Shown: in pieces, positions 1 to 10,087 of the stretch | Layout of the letters: each line of letters starts with the position of its first letter | Numbering within the stretch: position 1 is the first letter of the stretch | From: DASZZV01 sp035544835 | Lineage (GTDB): Bacteria > Acidobacteriota > Thermoanaerobaculia > Gp7-AA8 | DNA length: 23,762 bases | NCBI GenBank assembly: GCA_035544835.1 | Contig: DASZZV010000212.1 | Coordinates: 1-23,762 of the forward strand | Reading direction: 5' to 3' | Position numbers and translations under genes: made by a program | The notes under the pieces: model-generated | Told to the model about the DNA's origin: nothing | Databases searched by the model: none | The model's input: only the letters and a program-made list of their open reading frames with translations

Positions 1-34
1 GAATTGCAGCAGGAACGCCACGGCTCGACGCCGC

Positions 35-60
35 GGCACACAGGCAAGAGTGCCTGTGCC
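35..60. repeat. Hairpin-forming inverted repeat upstream of exosortase gene
   Basis: GGCACA-CAGGCA at 35-46 pairs with TGCCTGTGCC at 51-60 around an AGAG loop, leaving a two-base bulge. There is no T-run on either side, so it is a poor intrinsic terminator. It may be a dispersed palindromic repeat or the end of an upstream transcript. Only one copy is seen in this window. Confidence 0.4.
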
Positions 61-116
61 ACACAAGGACCCCGACACATCGTATGATGCGCGGCGGTTA
101 TCTGAATTTCTCCTGA

Positions 117-620
117 ATGGCCGCTAAGCGAAATCTCTTCCTGCTCCTTTTCTTCGCCTATCTAACCGGGTTCTACCTGTTCATCGCCTGGAATCCCATC
201 AATGACAAGGTGATCGTTCCCTATACCCGTTCCCTGGCACGCGTCGCCGCAGCGGTCCTGAGCTCGATCGGCACTCCGTCGGTATGCAACGGAACCACAA
301 TCACTTCTGCTCGTTTCGCCGTCGACGTCAACAATGGCTGCAATGGAGTTGAGGCACTGCTGATTCTGGTGGCTTCGATCCTGGCCTTCCCGGCGTCAGC
401 GAAGGCGCGGGCTCTCGGAATCGTCGCCGGTTCGATTCTGATCGAGGTGCTCAACGAGATCCGCATCGTGACGCTCGTACTGATGGGAATCTACAACCCT
501 CGCCTCTTCCAGATTTTCCATACGGCGGTCTGGCAGATTCTGCTGATTCTCGTGACGGTCGCTTTCTTCATCGTATGGAGTGGGAAGCTTGCCCGCCCTG
601 AACTGGCGCACAGCGATTAA
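117..620 (+). CDS. xrtH: Exosortase H (XrtH family), membrane cysteine transpeptidase-like protein
   Basis: This is a 167-residue polytopic membrane protein of the exosortase/archaeosortase family. These enzymes recognise a C-terminal sorting signal (IPTLxxWG-CTERM type for XrtH) and process the protein at the inner membrane. The three expected catalytic residues are visible: Cys75 in NGCNGVEA, Arg116 in LNEIRIVTL and His135 in FHTAVWQ. The ILAFPA stretch after the Cys is also typical of XrtH. Hydrophobic segments lie near residues 6-24, 79-92, 100-124 and 138-155. The ATG directly follows an in-frame TGA at 114-116, so translation cannot begin further upstream; no clear Shine-Dalgarno is seen. 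It overlaps the next gene by 41 bases. No IPTL-CTERM substrate is encoded in this window. The XrtH assignment rather than another exosortase subtype is fairly secure because of the partner gene. Confidence 0.85.
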   Translation: MAAKRNLFLLLFFAYLTGFYLFIAWNPINDKVIVPYTRSLARVAAAVLSSIGTPSVCNGTTITSARFAVDVNNGCNGVEALLILVASILAFPASAKARALGIVAGSILIEVLNEIRIVTLVLMGIYNPRLFQIFHTAVWQILLILVTVAFFIVWSGKLARPELAHSD

Positions 621-1173
621 GGGCGCGGCCGGCGCCGGCGCCGGCCTGTTCCTCTGGCTCGTGCTCTCGCCGATCTACGCCGGCTTTCTGGCCTGGTCCG
701 CAGAGCCCCTTCTGCGTGCCTTCGAGCGACCAGCGGTGACGCGGCTCAATACCGATAACACCTACATCAGAATCGATCGCTCCGATTTTGGCGTTCGCAT
801 CAATCACCCCGAGATTCCCTCGGATGACCTGACCTTCAACGTCATCCTTCTCTGTGCATTGTTCGCGGGAGCGACGCGACCCCTTCGCGACCGGAACATC
901 TTCAGTTTCCTGTTGGCCTCACTTCTTCTCGCCATTACTCACGTCCTCGCGACCATCGTGACGGTGATGAGCACCTGCGCCACGAAAATGGGAACCTGGA
1001 GCCTCGAGCACTACGGGAAAGTAGCGCGCAATGTCTGGGGGCTTTCCTACCACTTCTATCGGCTCGTCCTGATGTACGCCATCGCCTTTGCCATCTGGTG
1101 GATCGTGCGCCCAGCCGAGAACGAAGAGGTTGAACCGGCACGCCTGCGAAAGAAGGCCCGCGGCAGAAAATAA
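580..1173 (+). CDS. Exosortase H-associated membrane protein
   Basis: This is a 197-residue membrane protein read in a different frame from xrtH and overlapping its 3' end, which implies translational coupling. Hydrophobic segments lie near residues 15-33, 88-97, 106-131 and 158-176, and the tail is basic (RLRKKARGRK). Proteins of this size and layout sit beside xrtH in other genomes and are annotated as exosortase H-associated; their biochemical role is not known. No catalytic motif is evident. The start is uncertain. GTG at 580 is the first possibility, but TTG at 589 has a GGAG at 577-580 at a good distance and would give a protein three residues shorter. A strong hairpin (1190-1215) follows the stop. 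Confidence 0.65.
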   Translation: MGSLPALNWRTAIKGAAGAGAGLFLWLVLSPIYAGFLAWSAEPLLRAFERPAVTRLNTDNTYIRIDRSDFGVRINHPEIPSDDLTFNVILLCALFAGATRPLRDRNIFSFLLASLLLAITHVLATIVTVMSTCATKMGTWSLEHYGKVARNVWGLSYHFYRLVLMYAIAFAIWWIVRPAENEEVEPARLRKKARGRK

Positions 1174-1189
1174 GGCGCGGTGAATGAGA

Positions 1190-1215
1190 AAAGGGTCACC
1201 ACGCGGTGACCCTTT
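1190..1215 (-). terminator. Intrinsic terminator of tRNA-Asn, possibly bidirectional
   Basis: A perfect 11-bp stem (1190-1200 with 1205-1215) has a four-base ACGC loop. Read on the minus strand it is followed by TTTTCTCATT, the layout of a rho-independent terminator for the tRNA. On the plus strand there is no T-run, but the hairpin also closes off the converging exosortase pair. Confidence 0.75.
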
Positions 1216-1232
1216 CAGGGGGATTTCAGGAG

Positions 1233-1308
1233 TGGCTCCGGCAGTAAGACTCGAACTTACGACCCACGGATTAACAGTCCGTTGCTCTACCAACTGAGCT
1301 ATGCCGGA
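1233..1308 (-). tRNA. tRNA-Asn (anticodon GTT)
   Basis: The gene is 76 nt including an encoded 3' CCA (1233-1235). The acceptor stem TCCGGCA pairs perfectly with TGCCGGA and the discriminator base is G. The D-arm has GCTCAGTTGGTAGAGC and the T-arm has the GTTCGAGTC consensus. The anticodon GTT is at 1275-1273, in the loop CTGTTAA. It is a single tRNA with its own promoter and terminator. Confidence 0.97.
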
Positions 1309-1320
1309 ACAAGGGGACGC

Positions 1321-1350
1321 AACATAACAGCGGACGGAACTTCCCGTCAA
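1321..1350 (-). promoter_or_regulatory. Sigma70-type promoter of tRNA-Asn
   Basis: On the minus strand there is a -35 box TTGACG (1350-1345), an 18-bp spacer and a -10 box TATGTT (1326-1321). Transcription would start near 1314, about six bases before the tRNA 5' end, as expected for a tRNA gene. Confidence 0.7.
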
Positions 1351-1492
1351 GATTTGCAAGCGTAGGGAACCGGCCCGTTTGAGATTTTATTCGCCAGAGG
1401 GGAAGAATCGTGTTCCAGCCGAATTGACGTCCCTCAGGATGCCTTCTCTCCAGGCGAACTTCGAGGAAAAGCGCGTCGTGTAGAATCTCGCC

Positions 1493-2989
1493 GTGCCGCA
1501 AGAAATCGTCATCAATGCCACCAAACATGAATCCCGCATCGCCGTTCTCGACGAAGGGCAGGTCGCCGAGCTCTGGGTTGAGCGCGACCGCCAGCGAACC
1601 GTTGTCGGGAACATCTACAAGGGACGCGTAACCAAGGTTCTCCCCGGAATGCAGTCGGCGTTCGTCGACCTGGGCCTGGAGCGCGACGCCTTTCTTTACG
1701 TCTCGGACGTACTCGAAGACCTCGAGGAGTACGCGTCGGAACACACCGAGGAGATTCACTTCGACGACGTCGCTCCGGTCCGCCCCGAGGCCTCCATCGC
1801 CGATCTGCTCCGTGAGGGGCAGGAGATTCTCGTTCAGGTCTCCAAAGAAAGCATCGCCGGAAAGGGTGCGCGCATCACCACGCACATCACACTCCCGGGT
1901 CGCTTCCTGGTCTTCATGCCGACCGTCGGGCACATCGGGATCTCGCGCCGCATCGAGAACGAGGAAGAGAGGACGCGGCTGAAAGGCATCCTCGACCGCA
2001 TCCGCACCGGAAGCGGCGGCTTCATCGTACGCACGGCCGGTGAGGGACGCGAGGAAGAGGAGTTTGCCGCCGACCTGAAGTACCTCACCGAGCTCTGGGA
2101 GTCGATCCGCCGTCGCGGCGAGAAAGCCTCGGCGCCAACAGCCATCCATCATGATCTCGACCTCGTTCTCCGTACGATCCGCGACGTCCTGTCGCCGGAG
2201 TTCAAGACTGTCTGGGTCGATAGTGTCGATCAGTATCAGAGGATTGTGGAGTTCCTCGACCAGATTCAGCCCAACCTCGTATCGCGCGTTCGCCTGTTTC
2301 GCCGTGACGAGCCGATCTTCGATGAATTCGGTATCGAGACCGAGATCGCCAAGGCGCTCAAGTCAAAGGTCTGGCTGAAGTCCGGCGGCTACATCGTCAT
2401 CAATCAAACCGAGGCGCTCGTAGCTATCGACGTCAACACCGGCAAGTACGTCGGCAAGAAAAACCTGGAGGAGACCGTCTTCAAGACCAACCTCGAGGCC
2501 ATCCGCGAGATTGTGCGACAAGTGCGGCTCCGTGATCTGGGCGGCATCATCGTCGTCGACTTCATCGACATGGAGGATCTCGACAATCGAGGCAAGGTCT
2601 TCGGGGCTCTCGAAACGGAAATCAAGAAGGATCGTTCCAAGACCAAGATTCTCCAGATCTCTGAGTTCGGTCTCGTGGAGATGACGCGGAAAAGGGTTCG
2701 CCAGAGTCTCGAGCGCTCGTTGACTCAGGCCTGTCCGCAGTGTGGCGGAAGCGGTCGCGTGAAGTCCAATACGACCGTGCTGTTCGAGATCTGGCGTGAG
2801 CTCATGAAGCTTCGGGACGTGCACGAGAACCAGGAGATCATCGTCAGAGTAAACCCGGACGTCTACTCCGCCGCCCGAGGAGAGTCGCAGGGGATGTTCG
2901 ACGAAGTCGAGAACGCACTGGGAATCCACCTCGTCTTCAAGCCCGACGAGAAGCTCCATCACGAGCAGTACGACGTGATGAAGGTATGA
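1493..2989 (+). CDS. rng: Ribonuclease G (RNase E/G family endoribonuclease)
   Basis: RNase G is a 5'-monophosphate-sensing endoribonuclease that acts in rRNA maturation and mRNA turnover. At 498 residues the protein has the size of RNase G and lacks the long scaffold tail of RNase E. An S1 domain follows the N-terminus (GNIYKGRVTKVLPGMQSAFVDLG, near residues 39-61). The catalytic metal ligands lie in AIDVNTG (Asp313) and VVDFIDM (Asp356). The zinc-link CPQC is at 414-417. An in-frame TAG at 1481 makes GTG 1493 the first usable start. There is no Shine-Dalgarno; a TAGAAT six bases upstream would place the transcription start close to the GTG, so the message may be leaderless. The small zinc-ribbon gene follows 45 bases after the stop. 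Confidence 0.95.
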   Translation: MPQEIVINATKHESRIAVLDEGQVAELWVERDRQRTVVGNIYKGRVTKVLPGMQSAFVDLGLERDAFLYVSDVLEDLEEYASEHTEEIHFDDVAPVRPEASIADLLREGQEILVQVSKESIAGKGARITTHITLPGRFLVFMPTVGHIGISRRIENEEERTRLKGILDRIRTGSGGFIVRTAGEGREEEEFAADLKYLTELWESIRRRGEKASAPTAIHHDLDLVLRTIRDVLSPEFKTVWVDSVDQYQRIVEFLDQIQPNLVSRVRLFRRDEPIFDEFGIETEIAKALKSKVWLKSGGYIVINQTEALVAIDVNTGKYVGKKNLEETVFKTNLEAIREIVRQVRLRDLGGIIVVDFIDMEDLDNRGKVFGALETEIKKDRSKTKILQISEFGLVEMTRKRVRQSLERSLTQACPQCGGSGRVKSNTTVLFEIWRELMKLRDVHENQEIIVRVNPDVYSAARGESQGMFDEVENALGIHLVFKPDEKLHHEQYDVMKV

Positions 2990-3034
2990 AGTCCATGGCA
3001 TGTGCTATGCAGCCGGGCCTCTAGGAACAAACCC

Positions 3035-3340
3035 ATGGCCTCACTCGAAGAAGCCTTCGATAACCTAAGCGAATTTCTCAATGGCCTCGACGAAGAGGGT
3101 GAGCAGAATTTCGAGCTTTCGCATTCGCTGGTGATCATCTGTCCCGACTGTGGGAAGAACATCGCTTTCCGCAACCGGTGCCCGAAATGTGGCGGAGACA
3201 GCTGGATACCGGCCGGCCATGCCGGCGGCATTTTCGAGCGGATGAAGGCGCAGCACTGGCGATCGGATGTGAACGATGCCGATAACGTCGACGACATCCA
3301 GTCGCTGGGCGCGCCTGCTGAAGCAGAGCCCTCGGCGTAG
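3035..3340 (+). CDS. Small zinc-ribbon protein of unknown function
   Basis: This 101-residue acidic protein carries two CxxC knuckles, CPDCGKN and CPKCGGD, about 13 residues apart, typical of a zinc ribbon. The N-terminus (LEEAFDNLSEFLNGLDEEGEQ) looks helical and the C-terminus is low-complexity and acidic. I do not recognise the family. ATG 3035 is chosen because AGGA at 3023-3026 lies eight bases upstream; a GTG at 3002 would add eleven unconvincing residues. The gene follows rng on the same strand and may be cotranscribed. Its TAG stop (3338-3340) lies inside the left arm of the palindromic element at 3336-3433. Confidence 0.7.
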   Translation: MASLEEAFDNLSEFLNGLDEEGEQNFELSHSLVIICPDCGKNIAFRNRCPKCGGDSWIPAGHAGGIFERMKAQHWRSDVNDADNVDDIQSLGAPAEAEPSA

Positions 3341-3433
3341 GGACGCGCAGCTGCGGGTCCGGTACCCTGCGCGTGACGCGACTCAGGGCGCACAATTCCC
3401 GGAGTGCCGGACGGGCAGCTGCCCGTCCCTACG
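3336..3433. repeat. REP/BIME-like element with two inverted palindromic arms
   Basis: The left arm (3336-3362) and right arm (3407-3433) are 27-bp inverted copies matching at 24 positions. Each arm is itself palindromic; the right one contains the perfect 20-mer GGACGGGCAGCTGCCCGTCC at 3409-3428. The arms flank a 44-bp centre. It lies between two convergent genes, includes the stop codon of the left one and ends 17 bases from the stop of the right one. Similar GTAGGGACGGGC palindromes are common dispersed repeats in GC-rich bacteria. It could act as a bidirectional transcript end. Confidence 0.7.
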
Positions 3434-3449
3434 CGTTGTTCGCCGCCGG

Positions 3450-3737
3450 CTAGTCTGGCTCGAGTCCGGCCGTGTCGTACTCCTCGTCCAGAAAATGGCG
3501 GTAGGCTGCGTCCCATTCTTTGCTTCCGCCGGGAGGAGGATCGCTCATCGTTCCGATCTTGCCCATCACTCGACGGTGGTGCTCTTCATCATGCTTGAGC
3601 TCATCCAGCAGGGCGTGGGCCACGCCCTGACGAACCAGCTCCGGGTCCTTCACGAGACGGACCGAACCATGACGATGCATCTCGTCGACGATTTGCCGTG
3701 CGAGGAAGGCGATCCTGTCTTTGGAAACCTTCAGCAT
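3450..3737 (-). CDS. DUF507 family protein
   Basis: This 95-residue, highly charged, largely helical protein resembles the DUF507 family. Family-like features are an N-terminal MLKVSKDRIAFLARQIVDEM segment, the central ELKHDEEHHRRVMGKI helix, and the C-terminal SKEWDAAYRHFLDEEY segment. No molecular function is established for the family. The ATG lies 10 bases after the gyrA stop on the same strand, so it is very likely the last gene of the gyrB-gyrA transcript. No Shine-Dalgarno is visible, which suggests translational coupling to gyrA. There are no cysteines and no signal peptide, so it is probably cytoplasmic. Confidence 0.75.
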   Translation of the reverse strand: MLKVSKDRIAFLARQIVDEMHRHGSVRLVKDPELVRQGVAHALLDELKHDEEHHRRVMGKIGTMSDPPPGGSKEWDAAYRHFLDEEYDTAGLEPD

Positions 3738-3747
3738 TGGCGAAAGG

Positions 3748-6288
3748 CTAGTGTATAGGATCTGAATCCGGCGGTTCGGGCTCCGTGATCGACTCCTCTT
3801 CCGGAACTACCTGATCGTCATCAGGAAGCTCTTCCTCGCCATTTTCCTTCTCGACCAGTTTCACCGCAGAGACTACGGCATCTTCTTTCTCGAGCTGGAT
3901 GAGCTTGACGCCCTGAGTCGAACGTCCTACCGAGCGAATGGTGGAACAGGCCACGCGGATCATCTTCCCGTACTTGGTGATGAGCAGAACCTCGTCATCC
4001 GGTGCCACACACGTGATGGCGACAACCTTACCGTTCTTCTCCGTCGTCTTGATGTTGATGACCCCCGTGCCGCCGCGGGTCTGGAGGCGATACTCGTCAA
4101 CCGAGGTCCTCTTGCCGAAGCCGCACTCGGTGATGGTCAGAATCTCGCCCGGGTCCTTTCCGAGAACATCCATCTCCACGACTTTGTCGCCGTCTCGGAG
4201 ACCGATTCCTTTGACGCCAGCAGCGCCTCTTCCCATAGGGCGGACATCGGACTCTTTGAAGCGGATGGCCATGCCGTCATGAGTACCGATAAAGACCTCA
4301 GAGTCGCCGTCACTCAGTTCGACGCTCAGCAGATCATCGCCTTCGTTGATATCGACGGCAATGATGCCGGCCGAACGGGGATTGGAGAATGCCGCCAGCT
4401 CGGTCTTCTTGATCTTGCCAGTCCGAGTGAGCATGACCACATACTTTCCCTCGGTGAAGTTCTTCACCGAGAGCAGAGCGCGAACGCTCTCATCGGGTTG
4501 GATGTCGAGAAGATTTACGAGCGCTTTGCCGCGGGCTGCCGAGCCGATCTCGGGAATCGTATGCACCTTCAGCCAATACAAACGCCCGCGACTGGTGAAG
4601 ACCAGAATGTAGGAATGGGTGGAGGCGACGAACAGATGCTCGACGATGTCCTCTTCCTTGGGAACCATTCCCAGCTTGCCCTTCCCGCCACGTCGCTGGG
4701 CCCGATAGAGACTGAGCGGTGAGCGCTTGATGTAGCCGCCCCTGGACACGGTGATGACCATGTCTTCCTCGACGATCATGTCGAGGATTCCGATCTCGTT
4801 CTCCTCGGCGATGATCTCGGTGCGACGCGGATTCGAGTAGAGGCGTTTGATCTCGTCCAGCTCGTTCCGGATGATGTCGAGCACAAGTCGCTCCGAGGCC
4901 AGGATTTCTTTCAGGCGAACGATGGTCGCCTGGATCTCGCGGTACTCCTCCATGATCTTGTCGCGCTCCAGACCGGTGAGACGCTGCAGGCGCATTTCGA
5001 GAATGGCCTGGGCCTGCACCTGCGAGAACGAGAACTGCGACATGAGTCCGACCCGCGCTTCATCGGGACCGGCACTACTCCGGATCAGGGAGATGACCTC
5101 ATCGAGATGATCGAGGGCACGAACGAGCCCCTCGAGAATGTGAGCCCGCTCCTCGGCTTTGCGCAACTCGAACCGTGTCCGGCGGATGACGATCTCTTTG
5201 CGGTGGTCGAGGAAGTGGCGGAGCAGTGTCGGCAGGTTCATGACCTGCGGCTGGTTGTTGACGATGGCCAGGAAAATGATTCCGAACGTCGTCTGCATCT
5301 GGGTGTTCTTGTACAGATTGTTGAGAACGATCTCCGGCACTTCGCCGCGCTTGAGCTCGACGACGATGCGGATTCCGTCGCGATCGGACTCGTCGCGAAG
5401 GTCCGAGATGCCATCGATGCGCTTGTCGCGGACCAGGTCGGCGATCTTCTCGATCAGCCGGGCCTTGTTGGTCTGGTAGGGGATTTCAGTGATGACGATC
5501 GACTGGCGCTCGGCGTTTTTCTTCTGGGTCTCGAAGACGGCTCTGGCGCGCATCTGGATGATTCCGCGGCCGGTGCTGTAAGCCTGGTGGATTCCGGTGA
5601 TGCCGTGAATGAATGCCGCGGTCGGGAAGTCGGGACCAGGCATGTGCTGCATCAATTGTTCGGTGGTGGCGGCGGGGTTCTCGATCATCAGGATGCAGGC
5701 GTCGATGACCTCGCCGAGGTTATGCGGAGGAATGTTGGTGGCCATGCCGACGGCGATTCCCGAGGAGCCGTTGACGAGAAGATTCGGATACTTAGCCGGA
5801 AGCACGGCCGGCTCGCGCTCTGTGCCGTCGTAGTTCGGCACGAAGTCGACGGTTTCCTTATCGATGTCATCGCGAAGAAGCTCTTCGGCGAGCCTGGTCA
5901 GCCGGATCTCGGTGTAGCGCATGGCCGCGGCGTTGTCACCGTCGATCGAGCCGAAGTTGCCCTGGCCATCGACGAGTGGATAGCGCATCGAGAAATCCTG
6001 GGCCAGCCGAACGACTGCATCGTAGATGGCGCTGTCGCCATGCGGGTGAAACTTACCCATGACATCACCGACGATGCGAGCGGATTTCTTGTAGGCCCGG
6101 GTGGAGGTGTTGCCGGCCTCGTACATACCGTAGAGTACGCGGCGATGAACCGGCTTCAGACCATCACGGACATCGGGTAGAGCGCGGCCGATGATGACCG
6201 ACATCGCGTAGTCGAGATAAGACTTCTTCATCTCGTCTTCGATGTTGACGGGCACCCTCTGATCGTTGGTGTATGGAGTTTCCGACAT
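3748..6288 (-). CDS. gyrA: DNA gyrase subunit A
   Basis: GyrA is the breakage-reunion subunit of the A2B2 gyrase that introduces negative supercoils using ATP. At 846 residues it is a normal length. The catalytic Tyr125 is in AAMRYTEIRL. The quinolone-determining region HPHGDSAIYD carries Ser86 and Asp90, the residues usual in susceptible enzymes. The GyrA box QRRGGKG at 531-537 separates gyrase from topoisomerase IV and begins the beta-pinwheel DNA-wrapping domain. The protein ends in a long acidic tail (EEELPDDDQVVPEEES); such tails tune supercoiling in other gyrases. ATG 6288 has a strong upstream AGAAGGA at the right spacing. It lies 36 bases after gyrB and is probably cotranscribed with it and with the DUF507 gene. 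Confidence 0.98.
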   Translation of the reverse strand: MSETPYTNDQRVPVNIEDEMKKSYLDYAMSVIIGRALPDVRDGLKPVHRRVLYGMYEAGNTSTRAYKKSARIVGDVMGKFHPHGDSAIYDAVVRLAQDFSMRYPLVDGQGNFGSIDGDNAAAMRYTEIRLTRLAEELLRDDIDKETVDFVPNYDGTEREPAVLPAKYPNLLVNGSSGIAVGMATNIPPHNLGEVIDACILMIENPAATTEQLMQHMPGPDFPTAAFIHGITGIHQAYSTGRGIIQMRARAVFETQKKNAERQSIVITEIPYQTNKARLIEKIADLVRDKRIDGISDLRDESDRDGIRIVVELKRGEVPEIVLNNLYKNTQMQTTFGIIFLAIVNNQPQVMNLPTLLRHFLDHRKEIVIRRTRFELRKAEERAHILEGLVRALDHLDEVISLIRSSAGPDEARVGLMSQFSFSQVQAQAILEMRLQRLTGLERDKIMEEYREIQATIVRLKEILASERLVLDIIRNELDEIKRLYSNPRRTEIIAEENEIGILDMIVEEDMVITVSRGGYIKRSPLSLYRAQRRGGKGKLGMVPKEEDIVEHLFVASTHSYILVFTSRGRLYWLKVHTIPEIGSAARGKALVNLLDIQPDESVRALLSVKNFTEGKYVVMLTRTGKIKKTELAAFSNPRSAGIIAVDINEGDDLLSVELSDGDSEVFIGTHDGMAIRFKESDVRPMGRGAAGVKGIGLRDGDKVVEMDVLGKDPGEILTITECGFGKRTSVDEYRLQTRGGTGVINIKTTEKNGKVVAITCVAPDDEVLLITKYGKMIRVACSTIRSVGRSTQGVKLIQLEKEDAVVSAVKLVEKENGEEELPDDDQVVPEEESITEPEPPDSDPIH

Positions 6289-6324
6289 TCTTTTCCTTCT
6301 GGTGAAAACGGGATCGCCAGGCTG

Positions 6325-8709
<2,385 letters not shown>

Positions 8710-8833
8710 GCACTCTTTCTTGGTCGTGGAAGCTGTAGTCAGACGGGGCAGGAAGTCGTTTTGTGACGGTCATTTCCCCGGACGGTTGGCTCGGTCTGAA
8801 TAAACACTGCCGAGCATTAATCGAGAACGCTAA

Positions 8834-8842
8834 ATTGTATCA
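8834..8842 (-). promoter_or_regulatory. Candidate extended -10 promoter for gyrBA
   Basis: On the minus strand TGATACAAT (8842-8834) is an extended -10 element in the 141-bp gap between recF and gyrB. No good -35 box is seen. A start near 8827 would leave a leader of about 118 bases before gyrB. The same extended -10 style is found before dnaN. Confidence 0.4.
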
Positions 8843-8850
8843 GAAAATTC

Positions 8851-9996
8851 TTAGGTTCGGCTGCCCAAAACGGCTTCAGCCGGCTGCCCGCCGCCGCTCC
8901 TGACCGAGCCGGTTACCACCTCGAAAATGCCGCTGGGACCGAGTTTCAAACTGTCAAAAATGGACTGCTTTGCCGAGGTGATGAACATCTGGGTCGAGCC
9001 GGCAACAGCACCCAGGAAACGCTGAAGAACCGAGAGGTCCAACTCGGCGTCCAGGTCGTCCAGAAGAAGAACGGCTGCTTCGCCTATTCGCTGCTGGTGA
9101 AGGTCGAGCTTGGCCAGCTTCAACAGCAGCACACACATCTTCAATTCGCCACTGGAGAGCACCTCCGCGGCGTCGTAACCATGCACTGAAAATTCGACAC
9201 GATCGCGATGCGGTCCCTGCAGGGAAAAACCGCTACGGACCTCAGCGCGGCGCTCCCCTTTCAACAGCCGAATGGCCTGGTCGATGTCGATTCCGGGCTC
9301 GAAGGCCGGAGACGGTACATATCGGATCGATAGATCGTGAACGCGATAGCTGTGACGACGGGCAAGATCATCGAATGATCGCGCCAGTAAAGAGGCGTAT
9401 TCGACGCGTCTGTCGACGACGGACCGCCCCGCGGCCAGAAACTCGGCATCCCAGGCGTCGAGGGCCGAGGAGATTCTCCCTTTGACACGAGCCTCGTCGA
9501 GAAGGGCGTTGCGTTGCTTGAGAAGCCGCGCGTACTCGCCGAGTCTCGCAACGTGTGCGGCGTCGACGCCGCTGATTCCGCGGTCGAGAAACCGCCGCCG
9601 CTCTTCAGGAGCTCCCCGCAGAATTTCCAGCCGCGCCGCCGAATAGGCCACTACGTGGAGCTCGTCCAGGTACACGGCCAGGGTGGCGCGCTGGCGGTTC
9701 ACGAGCGTCTCCCGCTTCCGGGCGGGGACGAGCTCGAGACCTACCGAGAGGATTTTCTCCATGGCCTTGCGCTCCACGACACCGGAGGCGAACAGTCCGG
9801 CTGCATCAAATCGCAGGAGGCTACTCAGATGATTGGTTCGAAATGATTTCGTCGTAGCGAGAAAGTAGATGGCCTCGAGCAGGTTCGTCTTGCCCTGACC
9901 GTTCTGTCCGACGATTAGATTCGTGGAGGGATGAAACTCGATTTCTGCAGCTTCGAGATTTCGAAAGTCCCGCGGCGCGATCGACTTGAGAATCAC
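8851..9996 (-). CDS. recF: DNA replication and repair protein RecF
   Basis: RecF is an SMC-like ATPase that loads RecA at gaps and stalled forks together with RecO and RecR. At 381 residues it is slightly long. Walker A is GQNGQGKT (30-37), the GPHRDR segment is at 261-266, the signature motif is SSGELK (281-286) and Walker B is LLLDDLDAELD (310-320). The signature and Walker B differ a little from the usual STGEQK and LLDDVxSELD but keep the key residues. A roughly 15-residue Gly/Ser-rich extension lies at the C-terminus. The start is GTG at 9996. Its upstream GGGAG comes from a palindromic repeat (10001-10049), so ribosome access may depend on that hairpin. Confidence 0.95.
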   Translation of the reverse strand: MILKSIAPRDFRNLEAAEIEFHPSTNLIVGQNGQGKTNLLEAIYFLATTKSFRTNHLSSLLRFDAAGLFASGVVERKAMEKILSVGLELVPARKRETLVNRQRATLAVYLDELHVVAYSAARLEILRGAPEERRRFLDRGISGVDAAHVARLGEYARLLKQRNALLDEARVKGRISSALDAWDAEFLAAGRSVVDRRVEYASLLARSFDDLARRHSYRVHDLSIRYVPSPAFEPGIDIDQAIRLLKGERRAEVRSGFSLQGPHRDRVEFSVHGYDAAEVLSSGELKMCVLLLKLAKLDLHQQRIGEAAVLLLDDLDAELDLSVLQRFLGAVAGSTQMFITSAKQSIFDSLKLGPSGIFEVVTGSVRSGGGQPAEAVLGSRT

Positions 9997-10000
9997 AACT

Positions 10001-10049
10001 CCCTTCTCCCGAGGGAGAAGGTGGCCGCTGCAGCGGCCGGATGAGGGCT
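10001..10049. repeat. Two tandem palindromes forming a dispersed-repeat-like element
   Basis: CTTCTCCC-GA-GGGAGAAG (10003-10020) is followed at once by the perfect palindrome GGCCGCTGCAGCGGCC (10023-10038) and then GGATGAGGG. This layout resembles the widespread CTCTCCC...GGATGAGGG intergenic repeats of proteobacteria and other phyla. It sits between dnaN and recF and supplies the purine-rich stretch just upstream of the recF GTG. Confidence 0.6.
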
Positions 10050-10087
10050 GAGCGTCGAAAGAACGCGTCTCGTGCCGATCACGCCGA

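Noticed and set aside
3..116. Possible C-terminal end of an upstream gene, or a small ORF ATG 84 to TGA 116
   Set aside because: The frame is open from the window edge, but the peptide resembles nothing known and passes through the hairpin repeat.
5107..6180. Long open frame antisense to gyrA (357 codons), and a similar 543-codon frame antisense to gyrB at 7135-8766
   Set aside because: These mirror the codon pattern of the real genes on the other strand; the proteins have no recognisable domains.
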